A model generated the notes under the pieces. The model worked only from the letters and a program-made list of their open reading frames with translations, was not told the origin of the DNA and did not search any database. From Cerasicoccus maritimus (GTDB lineage: Bacteria; Verrucomicrobiota; Verrucomicrobiia; Opitutales; Cerasicoccaceae), in the NCBI GenBank assembly GCA_031296935.1, contig JAVDPD010000013.1, positions 85,380 to 149,379 of the forward strand: a stretch of 64,000 nt of DNA, written 5' to 3'. Every line of letters begins with the position of its first letter. Within the stretch, counting starts at the first letter, position 1. Shown here in pieces: positions 1 through 9,019 of this stretch. The position numbers were made by a program, and so were the translations under genes.

Positions 1-1315
1 CGAGCGATTCGAGGCTTTCGGTTTCGGTTGGCTCGATGAGCATGGCGTCGTCGAACTCCTCGGCAAAGTGGACGCAGCCCGCGCCCACGAGTGTCGGCGG
101 GTGGACCCCGAAGTCGATCAGGCGCTTCACGAAATCCGCGCCGCGCACGTCGAGGCTGCCGCCGTGCAGCAGGCATTCGTGCATGCAGTTTTGCGGGAAC
201 ACATTAGGCAGCAAATCCTGCAGCTGGTGCTTGATGTAATTGGCGTTGAGCACGGCGTTTTCAGTCGCCGTTTTCAGGCCGATGGCGCCATTGGCCAGGA
301 TGTAGCAATACGCGCGAAGCAGCACCTCGATGTGGCCGAAGTGCGTCTTGACCTTGCCCACGGAATCCGGGCGGTCGTAGTCCGGCATCGGCGCGCCGTC
401 GATCGGGCGGATGACCGGCGTCGGCAAATACGGCTCGAGGAATTTCTTCACACCGCAAGGACCCGCGCCGGGGCCACCTCCACCGTGCGGGGTGGACAGC
501 GTTTTGTGCGTGTTGATGTGGATGACGTCGAAACCCATGTCGCCCGGGCGGATGAGGCCCATGATTGCGTTCAGGTTCGCGCCGTCGTAGTAAAGCAGCG
601 AGCCGTTGTCGTGGATCTTGTTGGCGATGGTTTCGATGTTCTGCTCGAAGAGGCCCAGCGTCGATGGGTTGGTGATCATCAGCCCGGCGACGTTTTCATC
701 GAGCGCGGCCTCGAAGGCGTCGAGGTCCATCATGCCCTCTTTGCTCGTGGCTATGATCTTGCAGGTAAAGCCGCACATCGCCGCGCTGGCCGGATTGGTG
801 CCGTGCGCAGTGTCGGGGATCAGGATGACCTTGCGGTGCGCCTGTCCGATCTTTTCAAAATGCTTCTTCATCACGAGCAGTCCCGTGAACTCGCCATGCG
901 CGCCAGCGGCCGGCTGCAGAGTCACGGCGTCCATCCCGGTGAGCTCGGCAATGTAAGTTTGCAAGTCCCACAGCATCTGCCAAACGCCCTGCATCGAGTC
1001 GGCCGGCTGGCGCGGATGCAAACGTCCAAAGCCGTCGAGCATAGCAAGCTTGTCGTTGCGCTTGGGGTTATACTTCATCGTGCACGAACCCAGCGGATAC
1101 GGCCCGTTATCGACGCCGTGCGCCTGACGCGAGAGGTTCGTGAAGTGCCGCACGACATCGATCTCCGACTGCTCGGGAATGCCGATCGGCTCATCCCGCA
1201 GGTCCTCCGCCTCGCAGCAAATGCCCGGATTCTCACCGACCGGAAACTCGTTATCGAACACCGTCGCGCCACTGACGTTCGGACGCGATTTTTTGAAAAT
1301 AGATTGGGGAGTCAT
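1..1315 (-). CDS. gcvPB: Glycine dehydrogenase (decarboxylating) subunit 2, 3' end cut by window edge
   Basis: This is the PLP-binding half of the two-subunit P-protein of the glycine cleavage system, which decarboxylates glycine and loads aminomethyl onto lipoyl GcvH. The reading frame starts at the ATG complementary to 1313-1315 (MTPQSIFKKSRP) and stays open to position 1, so the C-terminus lies outside the window. Family hallmarks visible are GSCTMKYNPK near residue 77 and the PLP-lysine motif THKTLSTPHGGGGPG near residue 270. The partner gcvPA lies upstream on the same strand (1970-3337), but a small unknown gene and a repeat cluster separate the two, which is unusual because they are normally adjacent. 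A long open frame on the opposite strand is a composition shadow. Confidence 0.95.
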   Translation of the reverse strand, partial: MTPQSIFKKSRPNVSGATVFDNEFPVGENPGICCEAEDLRDEPIGIPEQSEIDVVRHFTNLSRQAHGVDNGPYPLGSCTMKYNPKRNDKLAMLDGFGRLHPRQPADSMQGVWQMLWDLQTYIAELTGMDAVTLQPAAGAHGEFTGLLVMKKHFEKIGQAHRKVILIPDTAHGTNPASAAMCGFTCKIIATSKEGMMDLDAFEAALDENVAGLMITNPSTLGLFEQNIETIANKIHDNGSLLYYDGANLNAIMGLIRPGDMGFDVIHINTHKTLSTPHGGGGPGAGPCGVKKFLEPYLPTPVIRPIDGAPMPDYDRPDSVGKVKTHFGHIEVLLRAYCYILANGAIGLKTATENAVLNANYIKHQLQDLLPNVFPQNCMHECLLHGGSLDVRGADFVKRLIDFGVHPPTLVGAGCVHFAEEFDDAMLIEPTETESLESL

Positions 1316-1320
1316 GGTAG

Positions 1321-1701
1321 CTAAGAATTTAAAATTTCGTTCTCTTCGAGGCCGAGAATCGGGTATCGGCATGCAAGCCAGGAGATACCATCTTCTTTCT
1401 GCTTAATATGAAATACATAAAACCCTTTGCTGGGCGCCCCGACGCCACTAAAGGGAGGAAGCCAAAGGATTTGCTTATTGCCTGAACCATTCCAGCCAGC
1501 CTTTTGAAACCGGTGCATGAAGTGGTTCAAAAACGCCCCTTTGAGGGACCAACCATCTAAGGCCTCTTCAGCGTCCTCGAAGCTCGTTAAGCGGTCGATC
1601 CATTCGAAGAAGTAAACATGGTAGCGAGGAAAATCATCTAACGTTCCGTAATCAACGGTCCAAGGTTCAATCCCTGCCATGAACTCTTTGATTTTCTTCA
1701 T
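1321..1701 (-). CDS. Hypothetical protein inserted between gcvPA and gcvPB
   Basis: A 126-residue soluble protein starting MKKIKEFMAG. I do not recognise the family. It is rich in aromatic residues (Trp, Tyr, Phe), has no signal peptide or membrane segment, and ends (EENEILNS) only 5 bp before the gcvPB start. Codon use and base composition are more AT-rich than the flanking gcv genes, which suggests a later insertion. It could be co-transcribed with gcvPB. The start ATG at 1699-1701 is followed by a plausible Lys-rich N-terminus; no strong ribosome site is visible. Confidence 0.6.
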   Translation of the reverse strand: MKKIKEFMAGIEPWTVDYGTLDDFPRYHVYFFEWIDRLTSFEDAEEALDGWSLKGAFLNHFMHRFQKAGWNGSGNKQILWLPPFSGVGAPSKGFYVFHIKQKEDGISWLACRYPILGLEENEILNS

Positions 1702-1768
1702 TTTTTGAGATACGCCTTCCGACGGTAGCGCCCGTTATCCCTAACGGGCAGTTTCAACATGGTGGAAA

Positions 1769-1854
1769 GGTAGGGACGGTTGCCCTCAACCGTCCGCGTT
1801 CCATCCTGCCGGCCAGCGAGACGTGGCGGACGGTTGAGGGCAACCGTCCCTACC
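1769..1854. repeat. Inverted pair of a 29-bp hairpin repeat (family 'GGACGGTTG')
   Basis: The unit at 1769-1797 contains a perfect 9-bp hairpin, GGACGGTTG-ccct-CAACCGTCC. It recurs in reverse orientation at 1826-1854, so the two units face each other across about 28 bp. A third copy lies at 42466-42494, after speA. The layout resembles REP/REPIN elements. It lies in the gcvPA to hypothetical-gene gap. Confidence 0.85.
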
Positions 1855-1870
1855 CCATGAAAACGTCCGC

Positions 1871-1942
1871 TGGAGGGCGACGCTCTGTCGTCGCCGTTGT
1901 TCGGTGAGGCAATGGGCGGCCACGACAGAGCGTCGCCCTCCA
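1871..1942. repeat. Inverted repeat with 20-bp perfect arms (MITE-like)
   Basis: Arms 1871-1890 (TGGAGGGCGACGCTCTGTCG) and 1923-1942 are perfect reverse complements, with partial extension of the pairing into the loop. No coding capacity. It sits 27 bp after the gcvPA stop, so it would form a strong hairpin in the gcvPA 3' region and may end or stabilise that transcript. There is no T-run, so it is not a classical terminator. Confidence 0.8.
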
Positions 1943-1969
1943 GTATTGCTGTTTCGAAATAGATCATCC

Positions 1970-3337
1970 CTACAGCGCTGCCGCGAAGCACTCGACCATG
2001 CGGTCGAGGTCGGCTTTGGTTTTGGTTTCGGTGACTGCGATGAGCAGTTGGTTGGCTGGCGCCTCGGGATCGAGGTCGGTCACGGCCACGCCGCCGAAGA
2101 TGCCTTCGTCGCGCAGGGTGGCTAAGACCTCCTTCGCGGGCACGGGCAATTTCAGCAAGACTTCGTTGAAGAACGGGCCGCTGTGGACGCGGGTAACGCC
2201 GTCCAGCGACGTGAGTTTGTCCGCGAGGTAATGCGCCTTTTGCACGCAAAGGTCACTGATATTCTTAAAACCGTTTTCGCCGCGGAGCGTCATGTAGATC
2301 AGCGCGCGCAGGGCGAGGTTCGCTTGGTTCGAGCAGATGTGGCTGGTGGCGTTGTGGCGGGCCACGTGTTGCTCGCGCTCTTCTTTGACGAGGGCCAGGG
2401 CCTCTTCGCCTTTGAGGTCCGAACACTGGCCTACGATGCGACCGGGCAGGTGCATTTCGTATTCGTCCTTGGTCGCGATGATGCCGAGGTAAGGTCCACC
2501 GGCGTTGAGGTGCAGGCCGAGCGGTTGGCCTTCGCAGACGGCGATGTCCACGCCGAACTGGCCGGGGTTCTTCGTGATGCCAAACAGCATCGGATAGCTC
2601 GCCATCACGTTAAGCGCTTCCGTGCTTTTCACCAGCTTTCCAATGCGCGACATCGGCTCGACAACGCCGTAGCGGTTCGGCGATTGGTAAAGAAACGACG
2701 CCGTGTCCCCATCGAGCAATCCGGCCAACGCGGCTTCGTCGATCTGGCCTGTCTCGGCGTTGATCGGCGCGGTGACCAGCTCCACGTCGCGGCCAGCAAG
2801 GTAAACGCCGAGCACTTCGCGGTAGTCCGGCCAGAGGCCTTCGCTGACGACCAGCTTACGCTTGCCGGTGATACGGCACGTCATCCAAGCGGACTCCGCC
2901 AGTGCGGTGGCGCCGTCGTAAACGGAGCAGTTGACCGCGGGCAGCCCGAGGAACTTACCAAACAGAATTTGAAAGTCGTGCAAGAAACGCAGAATGCCCT
3001 GCGCCATCTCCGGCTGGTAAGGCGTGTAGGCGGTCAGGAATTCGCCGCGCGTCGCGATGGCGTCGATGACGGCGGGCACGTGGTGCTCGTAGGCGCCAGC
3101 ACCGAGAAAACTGAGGGTGTCCATCGTCGTCTCGTTCTCACCGGCGAGGCCGCGCAGGTGGCGCTCCAGCTCCCACTCATTGAGCGCGGGAGGCAGATCG
3201 AGCAGCCCTTGCACCCGCAGGTGCTCCGGCACTTCCGTAAAGAGGTCGGCGATGGATTCCTTACCCATCGCTGCGAGCATCTTTTGGCGATCTTCTGCCG
3301 TGTGGACGTTGTAACCAGTCAAGATGGCTTCTGACAT
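1970..3337 (-). CDS. gcvPA: Glycine dehydrogenase (decarboxylating) subunit 1
   Basis: A 455-residue protein, the usual length for the alpha subunit of two-subunit P-protein. It begins MSEAILTGYNVHTAEDRQ and carries the family block FLGAGAYEHHVPAVIDA near residues 78-92, then AYTPYQPEMAQG and YDGATALAE. It pairs with GcvPB to decarboxylate glycine in the cytoplasm. The split form is typical of Gram-positives, Thermotoga and Verrucomicrobia rather than of Proteobacteria. The start is the ATG at 3335-3337. No glycine-riboswitch fold was evident in the short upstream region. An ORF on the opposite strand is a shadow. Confidence 0.96.
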   Translation of the reverse strand: MSEAILTGYNVHTAEDRQKMLAAMGKESIADLFTEVPEHLRVQGLLDLPPALNEWELERHLRGLAGENETTMDTLSFLGAGAYEHHVPAVIDAIATRGEFLTAYTPYQPEMAQGILRFLHDFQILFGKFLGLPAVNCSVYDGATALAESAWMTCRITGKRKLVVSEGLWPDYREVLGVYLAGRDVELVTAPINAETGQIDEAALAGLLDGDTASFLYQSPNRYGVVEPMSRIGKLVKSTEALNVMASYPMLFGITKNPGQFGVDIAVCEGQPLGLHLNAGGPYLGIIATKDEYEMHLPGRIVGQCSDLKGEEALALVKEEREQHVARHNATSHICSNQANLALRALIYMTLRGENGFKNISDLCVQKAHYLADKLTSLDGVTRVHSGPFFNEVLLKLPVPAKEVLATLRDEGIFGGVAVTDLDPEAPANQLLIAVTETKTKADLDRMVECFAAAL

Positions 3338-3431
3338 AAGCGAAAGACCACTTGATTATTAGGGGAAGGTCAAGGTCGGAGCAACACCCCACGGACTCGG
3401 CTAATCCTTTGTCATCTACACACAATCAGCC

Positions 3432-3462
3432 CCAAAAAGCGGCCCGCCGAACAGCGGGCCGT
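3432..3462 (-). terminator. Rho-independent terminator after the 3464-3691 gene
   Basis: On the minus strand an 8-bp GC stem (CGGCCCGC / GCGGGCCG, 3454-3461 with 3440-3447) and a 6-nt loop are followed by CTTTTTGG. It begins directly after the TAA stop at 3464-3466. The plus strand also reads GTTTTATTT after the stem, so it may work in both directions. Confidence 0.75.
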
Positions 3463-3463
3463 T

Positions 3464-3691
3464 TTATTTCCGGAACAGCTCATTTCTCTTACCGACGCTT
3501 CTCGGCAGAGAACGCACCAAGTCCAGCGCCTCCATAGCTTGGGCGGGGTCTTTGGATGCAAGCAGCTGATCGATACTGTCCTTAAGGACTTTTTTCGTTT
3601 CTTGAGAACTGATGAGCCTGCCAGTGTAAATGCCCAATCGACCCGGCGAACCGGAAGCTCCAGTGTCAGCCGACAATCCAATAGATCGCAA
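3464..3691 (-). CDS. Small hypothetical protein, TTG start
   Basis: A 75-residue frame ending QETKKVLKDSIDQLLASK...RNELFRK. The C-terminal 45 residues are charged and helix-prone, unlike random translation, and a strong terminator follows the stop immediately, which is the main reason to call it. The only in-frame starts are TTG (3689-3691) or an internal codon; an in-frame TGA lies about 16 bp upstream. It could also be the remnant of a longer gene that lost its 5' end. No family recognised. Confidence 0.4.
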   Translation of the reverse strand: MRSIGLSADTGASGSPGRLGIYTGRLISSQETKKVLKDSIDQLLASKDPAQAMEALDLVRSLPRSVGKRNELFRK

Positions 3692-3967
3692 TCGCGGATT
3701 CGACGCTCAACCCTCTCATGAATCTGCAAGCAGCTCTGACCGCAACCGCTACAACGCCACCCCCCTCAGGCTCTAACCTCAACAGAAGATGCTTGTGGCT
3801 GAGAAAACGACATGACTACAGGCTGTAGCCTTTCCAAAACAGGGAAAATAGGTCAATCTCCATTCATTGAAGCAGGGTTGAAGCTGGATGGTTCGGTGCC
3901 AGAACTTAATCTCTAGCTTCTTCACCGCTTCTTTGCACGACATTCCCTCGTCTTTGACGATGAACCA

Positions 3968-3992
3968 TAAAAAACCGGCGCTAAACGCCGGC
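3968..3992 (-). terminator. Rho-independent terminator of slyD
   Basis: On the minus strand, CCGGCG-tttag-CGCCGG (3975-3980 with 3986-3991) is followed by TTTTTTATGG. It lies 24 bp after the slyD stop. Confidence 0.85.
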
Positions 3993-4015
3993 TTGGAAAA
4001 TGGAATATGCTGGGC

Positions 4016-4552
4016 TTAGCTGCAACCGCAACCACCGGAATGGTTATGGTCATGGTCGTGGCCACCGCCTCCACAACAGCCACCACCTTGGTGAATATGG
4101 CCATGAGCGATTTCTTCTTCGGTTGCCTCCCGGAGATCAGCGATGCTTACGCTGAAGTTGAGCGCCATGCCGGCGAGCGGGTGGTTGCCGTCCACGGTTA
4201 CACTGTCGCCTTCGATCGCAGTGATGCGCACAGCGATGGGGGGACCTTGTTCCGTGCCAGCTTGAAACTGCATGCCAACGGCGAGCTCGTCGATACCCTG
4301 AAAGCGATCACGCGGGACGACTTGTGTCAGGGCAGGATTGGGCTCTCCGTAGCCTTCAGCGGCATCGATGCGGACATCCAGCGCTTCGCCCAAGGCTTTG
4401 CCTTCAAGGGCTTTTTCGAGTCCGGGGATGATGTTGCCGTGGCCTTGCAGATAGACGAGCGGCGCGCCCGGCTGGGATTGGTCAATGATGTTGCCTGCAT
4501 CGTCCTTGAGCGTGTAGTTCAGGGAAACAACTGTGTTTGCTGCGATTTGCAT
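4016..4552 (-). CDS. slyD: FKBP-type peptidyl-prolyl cis-trans isomerase, SlyD-like
   Basis: A cytoplasmic prolyl isomerase and metallochaperone-like protein. From MQIAANTVVSLNYTLKD it shows the FKBP core (GAPLVYLQGHGNIIPGLE, then the insert-in-flap region GNHPLAGMALNFSV) and a C-terminal metal-binding tail of His, Cys and Gly (GGGCCGGGGHDHDHNHSGG, ending GCGCS), as in E. coli SlyD. The frame is open 51 bp further upstream, but that extension (MKLTNSRDTRTT) is not conserved-looking, so the internal ATG at 4550-4552 was chosen. It is followed by its own terminator. Likely roles are proline isomerisation during folding and nickel or zinc handling. Confidence 0.93.
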   Translation of the reverse strand: MQIAANTVVSLNYTLKDDAGNIIDQSQPGAPLVYLQGHGNIIPGLEKALEGKALGEALDVRIDAAEGYGEPNPALTQVVPRDRFQGIDELAVGMQFQAGTEQGPPIAVRITAIEGDSVTVDGNHPLAGMALNFSVSIADLREATEEEIAHGHIHQGGGCCGGGGHDHDHNHSGGCGCS

Positions 4553-4603
4553 TCGTTCGATGGTGCTGGTGGTTCTGGTATCTCGTGAATTGGTCAGCTT
4601 CAC

Positions 4604-5183
4604 GGATTATGCACCGGAATGCGAACGTAAAAGTGCTCGATTAATGGGGATGTGGCGAAGCACAGTATGAGTCCGGAGTGACCTTTTCGACTCAGCCTCA
4701 GCCTAATGCATTAGATGTCTTGGGCATACTTCTGAGGGAATTTACTTTAGGCCGCGCGGACAAATCAATTCATCACCCAATCAGCTATAGCAGAGAGAGT
4801 TACGAATCCCATATTCGAAGAAGATGTTATGTCACACCTTACGTTAACTCTTCTGAACCACTTAATCCTAGCGAAAAAGCTATCTATTCGGCGTCGAAAC
4901 TTTCCGATTTCTTTGTCGTAATGGATATTATTCAATACTTTCCATTGGAGGGATAACAGCAGTGGCTTTTGCATTTTCAATGAAGTCTCTTATGGCATTG
5001 GTATCATAAGCCTTATCGTCTAGGCTACACTGAGAGCGAACCTCTGGCAATGCCCACTTTGTAGTGCAAAGTTCAGATGTGTTGCAGTTTATTCGTGCTT
5101 TTGAGCGTATTTTTGCGCACCTATACGCGGTTGAGCTTATTTGCGTTTTTTTACAAAAGCACTGATAGTCAATGATTTATATA
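4604..5183. other. Intergenic region with no supported gene
   Basis: About 580 bp of AT-rich sequence between slyD and the tRNA. Short frames exist on both strands (about 70-92 codons), but they overlap, look compositionally random and have no recognisable motif. No clear promoter or repeat was found. Confidence 0.5.
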
Positions 5184-5258
5184 TGGTGCCCCCACTGGGA
5201 CTCGAACCCAGATTAACGGTTTAGGAAACCGCGGTTCTATCCATTGAACTATGGGGAC
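5184..5258 (-). tRNA. tRNA-Arg (anticodon CCU)
   Basis: The minus strand folds as a cloverleaf. Acceptor GTCCCCA pairs with TGGGGGC (one G-T pair); the D-arm stem is GTTC/GAAC; the anticodon stem GCGGT/ACCGT encloses loop TTCCTAA with anticodon CCT, reading AGG; the T-arm is TGGGTTCGAGTCCCA. The CCA end is encoded (complement of 5184-5186). Rare-arginine tRNAs like this are common integration sites, but no integrase or duplicated 3' end was seen nearby. Confidence 0.95.
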
Positions 5259-5656
5259 AAACCTTTCTATACCAATTGGTTATGTAAGAATTTCGACGGC
5301 GAAATTTGGCCATTGCAACCCGAAAGTGTAACCCGGGAGCTTTTAGGGCATGCCTGAGCCCGGAAAATCGAGTCAATCCACGTTCCAAAAGGTTGCTGAA
5401 TGCCTGTATCGTCACGAAACATCGGGCACTTACTATGCGTTGGTAAAAAATCACGGCAAGCAAATCCGCAGGGCCTTATAAACCAAAGATCGGAAGCTCG
5501 CGGACCGTCGTTTAAGGGACTGCGTCCCCAACGATTACGGTGGCCATAGGCTCTCCCGACATACGCATATCAATTATTTCAGCTCACAAACAGAGAATTT
5601 AAAACCTATAGAAACCTCCTGAGTTTCCATTTGCTATTCCGTATTTACCGACAACC
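5259..5656. other. Intergenic region with no supported gene
   Basis: About 400 bp upstream of the glycosyltransferase gene. It presumably holds the promoters of the divergent tRNA and glycosyltransferase genes, but no convincing -35/-10 pair or repeat was picked out by eye. Confidence 0.4.
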
Positions 5657-7717
5657 ATGCCAGCGATGAAAGTCGGTATAGAAAGAATCTGTGTCATGCT
5701 GCTCCTCGGTGGCTATTTTCTCATGGCGCTATATGGCGTTTCGAGTAAATCAATGACCTATGACGAAGGCATCCACTTAATTGGTGGTTACTCCTTTTGG
5801 ACACTCGACGACTTCCGACTGCACCCTGAGAACGGCCAGCTGTCTCAACGCATGGCATCCGTTCCTATGCTAACAATGGACACGCCCGCAATTCCTACGG
5901 ATCACTACTCGTGGGCCAACAGAGATGGCTGGAGCGCCCAAGCACATTATTTCTATGACCTGCAAACTGAACCAATCTGGCTAATCTTTTGCGGACGTGT
6001 CGTTATCATACTCATAACAGCCCTAATCGGCCTGCTGTCTTACATCTACGCCAAGCGCTTATTTGGCATATGCGGTGGCTTCATTACACTTGTTCTCTTT
6101 TGTTGCTTTCCGGAAATATTGGCCCACGGCAGTCTCATCACTTCGGACATGCTTGGTGCTGGGACCTTCCTCCTCTCCTTGTTTGCGCTTGGGCTGGTTT
6201 TGGAAAAACTGACTTTGCTGAGAATATGTCTGCTGGGCATTGGCGCTGGGCTACTTTGCGTATCCAAAAACCACGCTGCTCTGCTAGCGCCAGTGGCCAG
6301 CATCTCATTGATCCTGGTTACGATACTTAAGCCGGATTACTTAATCGTCTGGCGAAGTAAGGGGCATCGGGCACGGGGCTACCTAAAAACTTTTGGCATG
6401 CGACTGAGTGCCCTGACCGTTGCGGCAATCTTGGCATGGACTGTATTATGGGCCTGCTACGGCTTTCGCTTTGAAACCTATAATCCAGAGCTGCCTGCCC
6501 CTAACGCTAACTGGGATTGGGATTACGTGCTTCCTGCTGAAAAAATCAGCGCCGATCTGATACGCTTTACCCTAAACCATAAACTACTGCCGGAAGCCTT
6601 TCTCTATGGCGTTGCGCAGAACTTGCAGAACAGCCATATACGCCCTTCTTTCTTGATGGGCGAGTATTCGTTCACCGGCTTTCATGCATTCTTCCCACTC
6701 GCTCTACTCTTCAAGAGCCCCATCGCATTGATCGCTTTAACTCTCCTGGGCATACTCTGTCTCTTTATTTGGCTCAAACGATCCGGCAAAGATCTGTTAC
6801 AGAAGGAGCAACAGGTAACGAGGATGATCCTGACAATTCCGCTGGTAATCTTCATACTGGTTTACGGCAGTGTCGCAATAAACAGCTCACTAAATTTGGG
6901 GCTGCGCTATATGTTGCCCGTCATACTATGCGGACTAGTCCTCATCGGAGGAATGGCTATCCTGTGGCGCCGCAATAGAGTCGGCCAGATCGCGATTGCA
7001 TCATTATTGACCCTGTATGTATTTGAAAGCGCCACCGCTTACCCTAATTATTTATCGTTCTTCAATATTGCAGTTGGAGGCTCTCAAAACGGTTACAAGC
7101 TGCTAGTCGATAGCTCACTGGATTGGGGCCAGGACCTCGGTGCACTGAGTGATTGGCTCGCAGAAAACAATGCGGCTCCCAATGAAATCCCGGTCTATCT
7201 AGGTTGCCTGGGCACTGAAAATCCCGAATACCTTGGCATCGATGCGCGCTATCTATTTTCGGCAGGCTATCAGTTGTATTATTCATACAATATGCCTCGC
7301 CTGGAACCTGGCTATTACGTAATGAGCGCCACGATCCTACAAGGTCCTTATCAGACAGTTTCTCGCCCCTGGACCGAAGAGCAAAACCAACTCTACCTGC
7401 ACTCAATCCGAGAGCTAGCCCGACTCTTTAACGGCGTAAGCAGTATGCAATTACTCCTCGATAAGATTGCCCAGAACAACCCTCAGCATTGGCTAAAAGT
7501 CCTAAGGTCCTACGAGCAGCTAAGAGACGAACGACTGCGGCTATACCTGATTGAACAGGAGCCAGTTGCACGCATCAACAATTCTATTTTTGTCTACCGA
7601 CTTGACGAGCAAGACTTGGTTAACGCAGTAATCTACCCACAAATTGGCTTTCCCGAAAAGTTTCCACTCCGGCAATTCAAACAACAAATTGAACGTTCAG
7701 CGAACAGTCATTCTTGA
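5657..7717 (+). CDS. Membrane glycosyltransferase, PMT/ArnT (GT39-like) family
   Basis: A 686-residue multi-pass inner-membrane protein. After the first membrane helix (residues about 8-28) comes the acidic loop motif SMTYDEGIHL, the periplasmic Asp/Glu signature of GT-C enzymes that take sugar from a polyprenyl-phosphate donor. Around ten hydrophobic segments follow to about residue 460, then a soluble C-terminal domain containing LLVDSSLDWGQDLGALSDWL, a block typical of PMT-like proteins. The acceptor is unknown; it may glycosylate secreted proteins or lipids. It appears monocistronic. Base composition is lower in GC than the neighbouring gcv genes. Confidence 0.8.
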   Translation: MPAMKVGIERICVMLLLGGYFLMALYGVSSKSMTYDEGIHLIGGYSFWTLDDFRLHPENGQLSQRMASVPMLTMDTPAIPTDHYSWANRDGWSAQAHYFYDLQTEPIWLIFCGRVVIILITALIGLLSYIYAKRLFGICGGFITLVLFCCFPEILAHGSLITSDMLGAGTFLLSLFALGLVLEKLTLLRICLLGIGAGLLCVSKNHAALLAPVASISLILVTILKPDYLIVWRSKGHRARGYLKTFGMRLSALTVAAILAWTVLWACYGFRFETYNPELPAPNANWDWDYVLPAEKISADLIRFTLNHKLLPEAFLYGVAQNLQNSHIRPSFLMGEYSFTGFHAFFPLALLFKSPIALIALTLLGILCLFIWLKRSGKDLLQKEQQVTRMILTIPLVIFILVYGSVAINSSLNLGLRYMLPVILCGLVLIGGMAILWRRNRVGQIAIASLLTLYVFESATAYPNYLSFFNIAVGGSQNGYKLLVDSSLDWGQDLGALSDWLAENNAAPNEIPVYLGCLGTENPEYLGIDARYLFSAGYQLYYSYNMPRLEPGYYVMSATILQGPYQTVSRPWTEEQNQLYLHSIRELARLFNGVSSMQLLLDKIAQNNPQHWLKVLRSYEQLRDERLRLYLIEQEPVARINNSIFVYRLDEQDLVNAVIYPQIGFPEKFPLRQFKQQIERSANSHS

Positions 7718-7811
7718 TTCGATTGAATGCGGGGAAATGAAGCGCCCTTTCCTTTCGTGCGTAGAGGGATAGAACTGATACCCAAGCCCTACCGGCAAGC
7801 GGTCGAGCTAA

Positions 7812-8777
7812 TCAGCATCGATTTGCCTTACTTTGACGGCGACGTATCACGCAGCCAAGAATGCCCAGAGAAAGGAATAACGCATACATGCCTGGCTCTG
7901 GGACTGACGTCAGCGTCAAGGTGTCACCGGAAAAAGTGAAGTAGTCGGCAAAGTCCCCACTATTGCTGCCAGCAACCGTCAGCTTGCCAGCCGCCCATTG
8001 CGATATCCAAGTGGCCTCGTCTGGCGCACTGGCTCCAGCAACTGTGATACTGCTCCCCACCGAATCTGCTTCGAAATCGAAGTTAAACTCCGTGAAGCGA
8101 CCTGTCGTATTCGCAGCCACAATAGAGTTCACGCCGCTGCCCATAGTGATCTGGCCATAACCAGTATCCGGGTTCGCCCCATACTGCAGGAGGCTGACAT
8201 CGAGCGTGCCGCCATTTTGAATAGTCAACAACGGATTCACGACGCCGTTAAGCGCGTAAAGGTAAGTGCCAAACGTAGCGGTAACGCCGTCAATGAGCAT
8301 GCTGCCATCGCGTTGGTTATTTGTCGTTAAGGGCATGCTGACAGTGCTGTAAATGTTAAGCGTAGCCGCTGTTCCGACGAATCGAATGGAGCCGGCGCCA
8401 ACACTTGCGGTAAAAGAGCCGCCGTCTACATTCATCGTCGATCCATTGAGAATGAAGATGTTCGAAGTAGCCAAGTCAAACGTGCCGCCATTGAGGTTAT
8501 AAACGCCGCCTGAGAAATTCTTGGCAGCTGTTACATCCCAGGTTACGGTATTCCCAGTCTGGGTGACATTGGAAGAGAACGAGTTGTCAATGGACACGGC
8601 GGGACCTGTGCCGGTGATGAAGCCATCATTTCCCGAAATGTCTGGCGTGCCCGCGGTCCAATTCGTGCTCGTAGAAAACACGCTGTCCGTCGCGCCAGTC
8701 CATGTAGTTTGAGCAAAGGCAATAGAAGGTAGCGCCAACGCGCAGACCAGCAGAGGATTGATTTTCATATGATGCAT
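7812..8777 (-). CDS. PEP-CTERM sorting domain protein, secreted
   Basis: A 321-residue exported protein. The N-terminus (MKINPLLVCALALPSIAFA) is a Sec signal peptide; translation may begin at the ATG at 8766-8768 or three codons earlier. The mature part starts TTWTGATDSVFSTSTNW, a Gly/Thr/Asn-rich beta-repeat style shared with autotransporter-like adhesins. The C-terminus has the tripartite PEP-CTERM signal: VPEPG, a hydrophobic helix, and the basic tail RRRQSK. In this family an exosortase cleaves the signal during export, but no exosortase gene is in this window. It is divergent from the LacI-type gene at 9020. Confidence 0.88.
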   Translation of the reverse strand: MHHMKINPLLVCALALPSIAFAQTTWTGATDSVFSTSTNWTAGTPDISGNDGFITGTGPAVSIDNSFSSNVTQTGNTVTWDVTAAKNFSGGVYNLNGGTFDLATSNIFILNGSTMNVDGGSFTASVGAGSIRFVGTAATLNIYSTVSMPLTTNNQRDGSMLIDGVTATFGTYLYALNGVVNPLLTIQNGGTLDVSLLQYGANPDTGYGQITMGSGVNSIVAANTTGRFTEFNFDFEADSVGSSITVAGASAPDEATWISQWAAGKLTVAGSNSGDFADYFTFSGDTLTLTSVPEPGMYALFLSLGILGCVIRRRQSKANRC

Positions 8778-9019
8778 AGGGTATGGTGTGTGTGGAGTTC
8801 TGGGTTATAAATGGAATCTTATCCACAAGAGCATGCGCTTCAAGCAGCAAAGGATGTAACAAAATACACCACTGGCGACCGCGCGTTTAGCCACATCCTT
8901 GGATCGCTAGGCATTCTCAGCAACCACAAGTCCACACCGATACATTGAGCGAAACTTGACTCCCGCCTAGGCATCGAGAAAATACCCACATTACTCCCCC
9001 TGATTCATTTGAGAAAAAC

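Noticed and set aside
68-1324. A long open frame opposite to gcvPB, and similar ones opposite to gcvPA, speA, katA, secDF, the Na/Pi gene and pfp
   Set aside because: They mirror GC-rich coding sequence, have biased low-complexity translation and no recognisable motif, while the opposite strand encodes clear proteins.
3338-3440. Glycine riboswitch upstream of gcvPA
   Set aside because: The leader is short, and the conserved GGAGAG-type segments and paired helices of the glycine aptamer were not found.
5184-5463. A frame overlapping the tRNA on the minus strand
   Set aside because: It reads through the tRNA gene and has no protein features.
8955-8985. A sigma-70 promoter for the LacI-type gene (TTGACT ... 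AAAATA)
   Set aside because: The -10 match is too weak to support.
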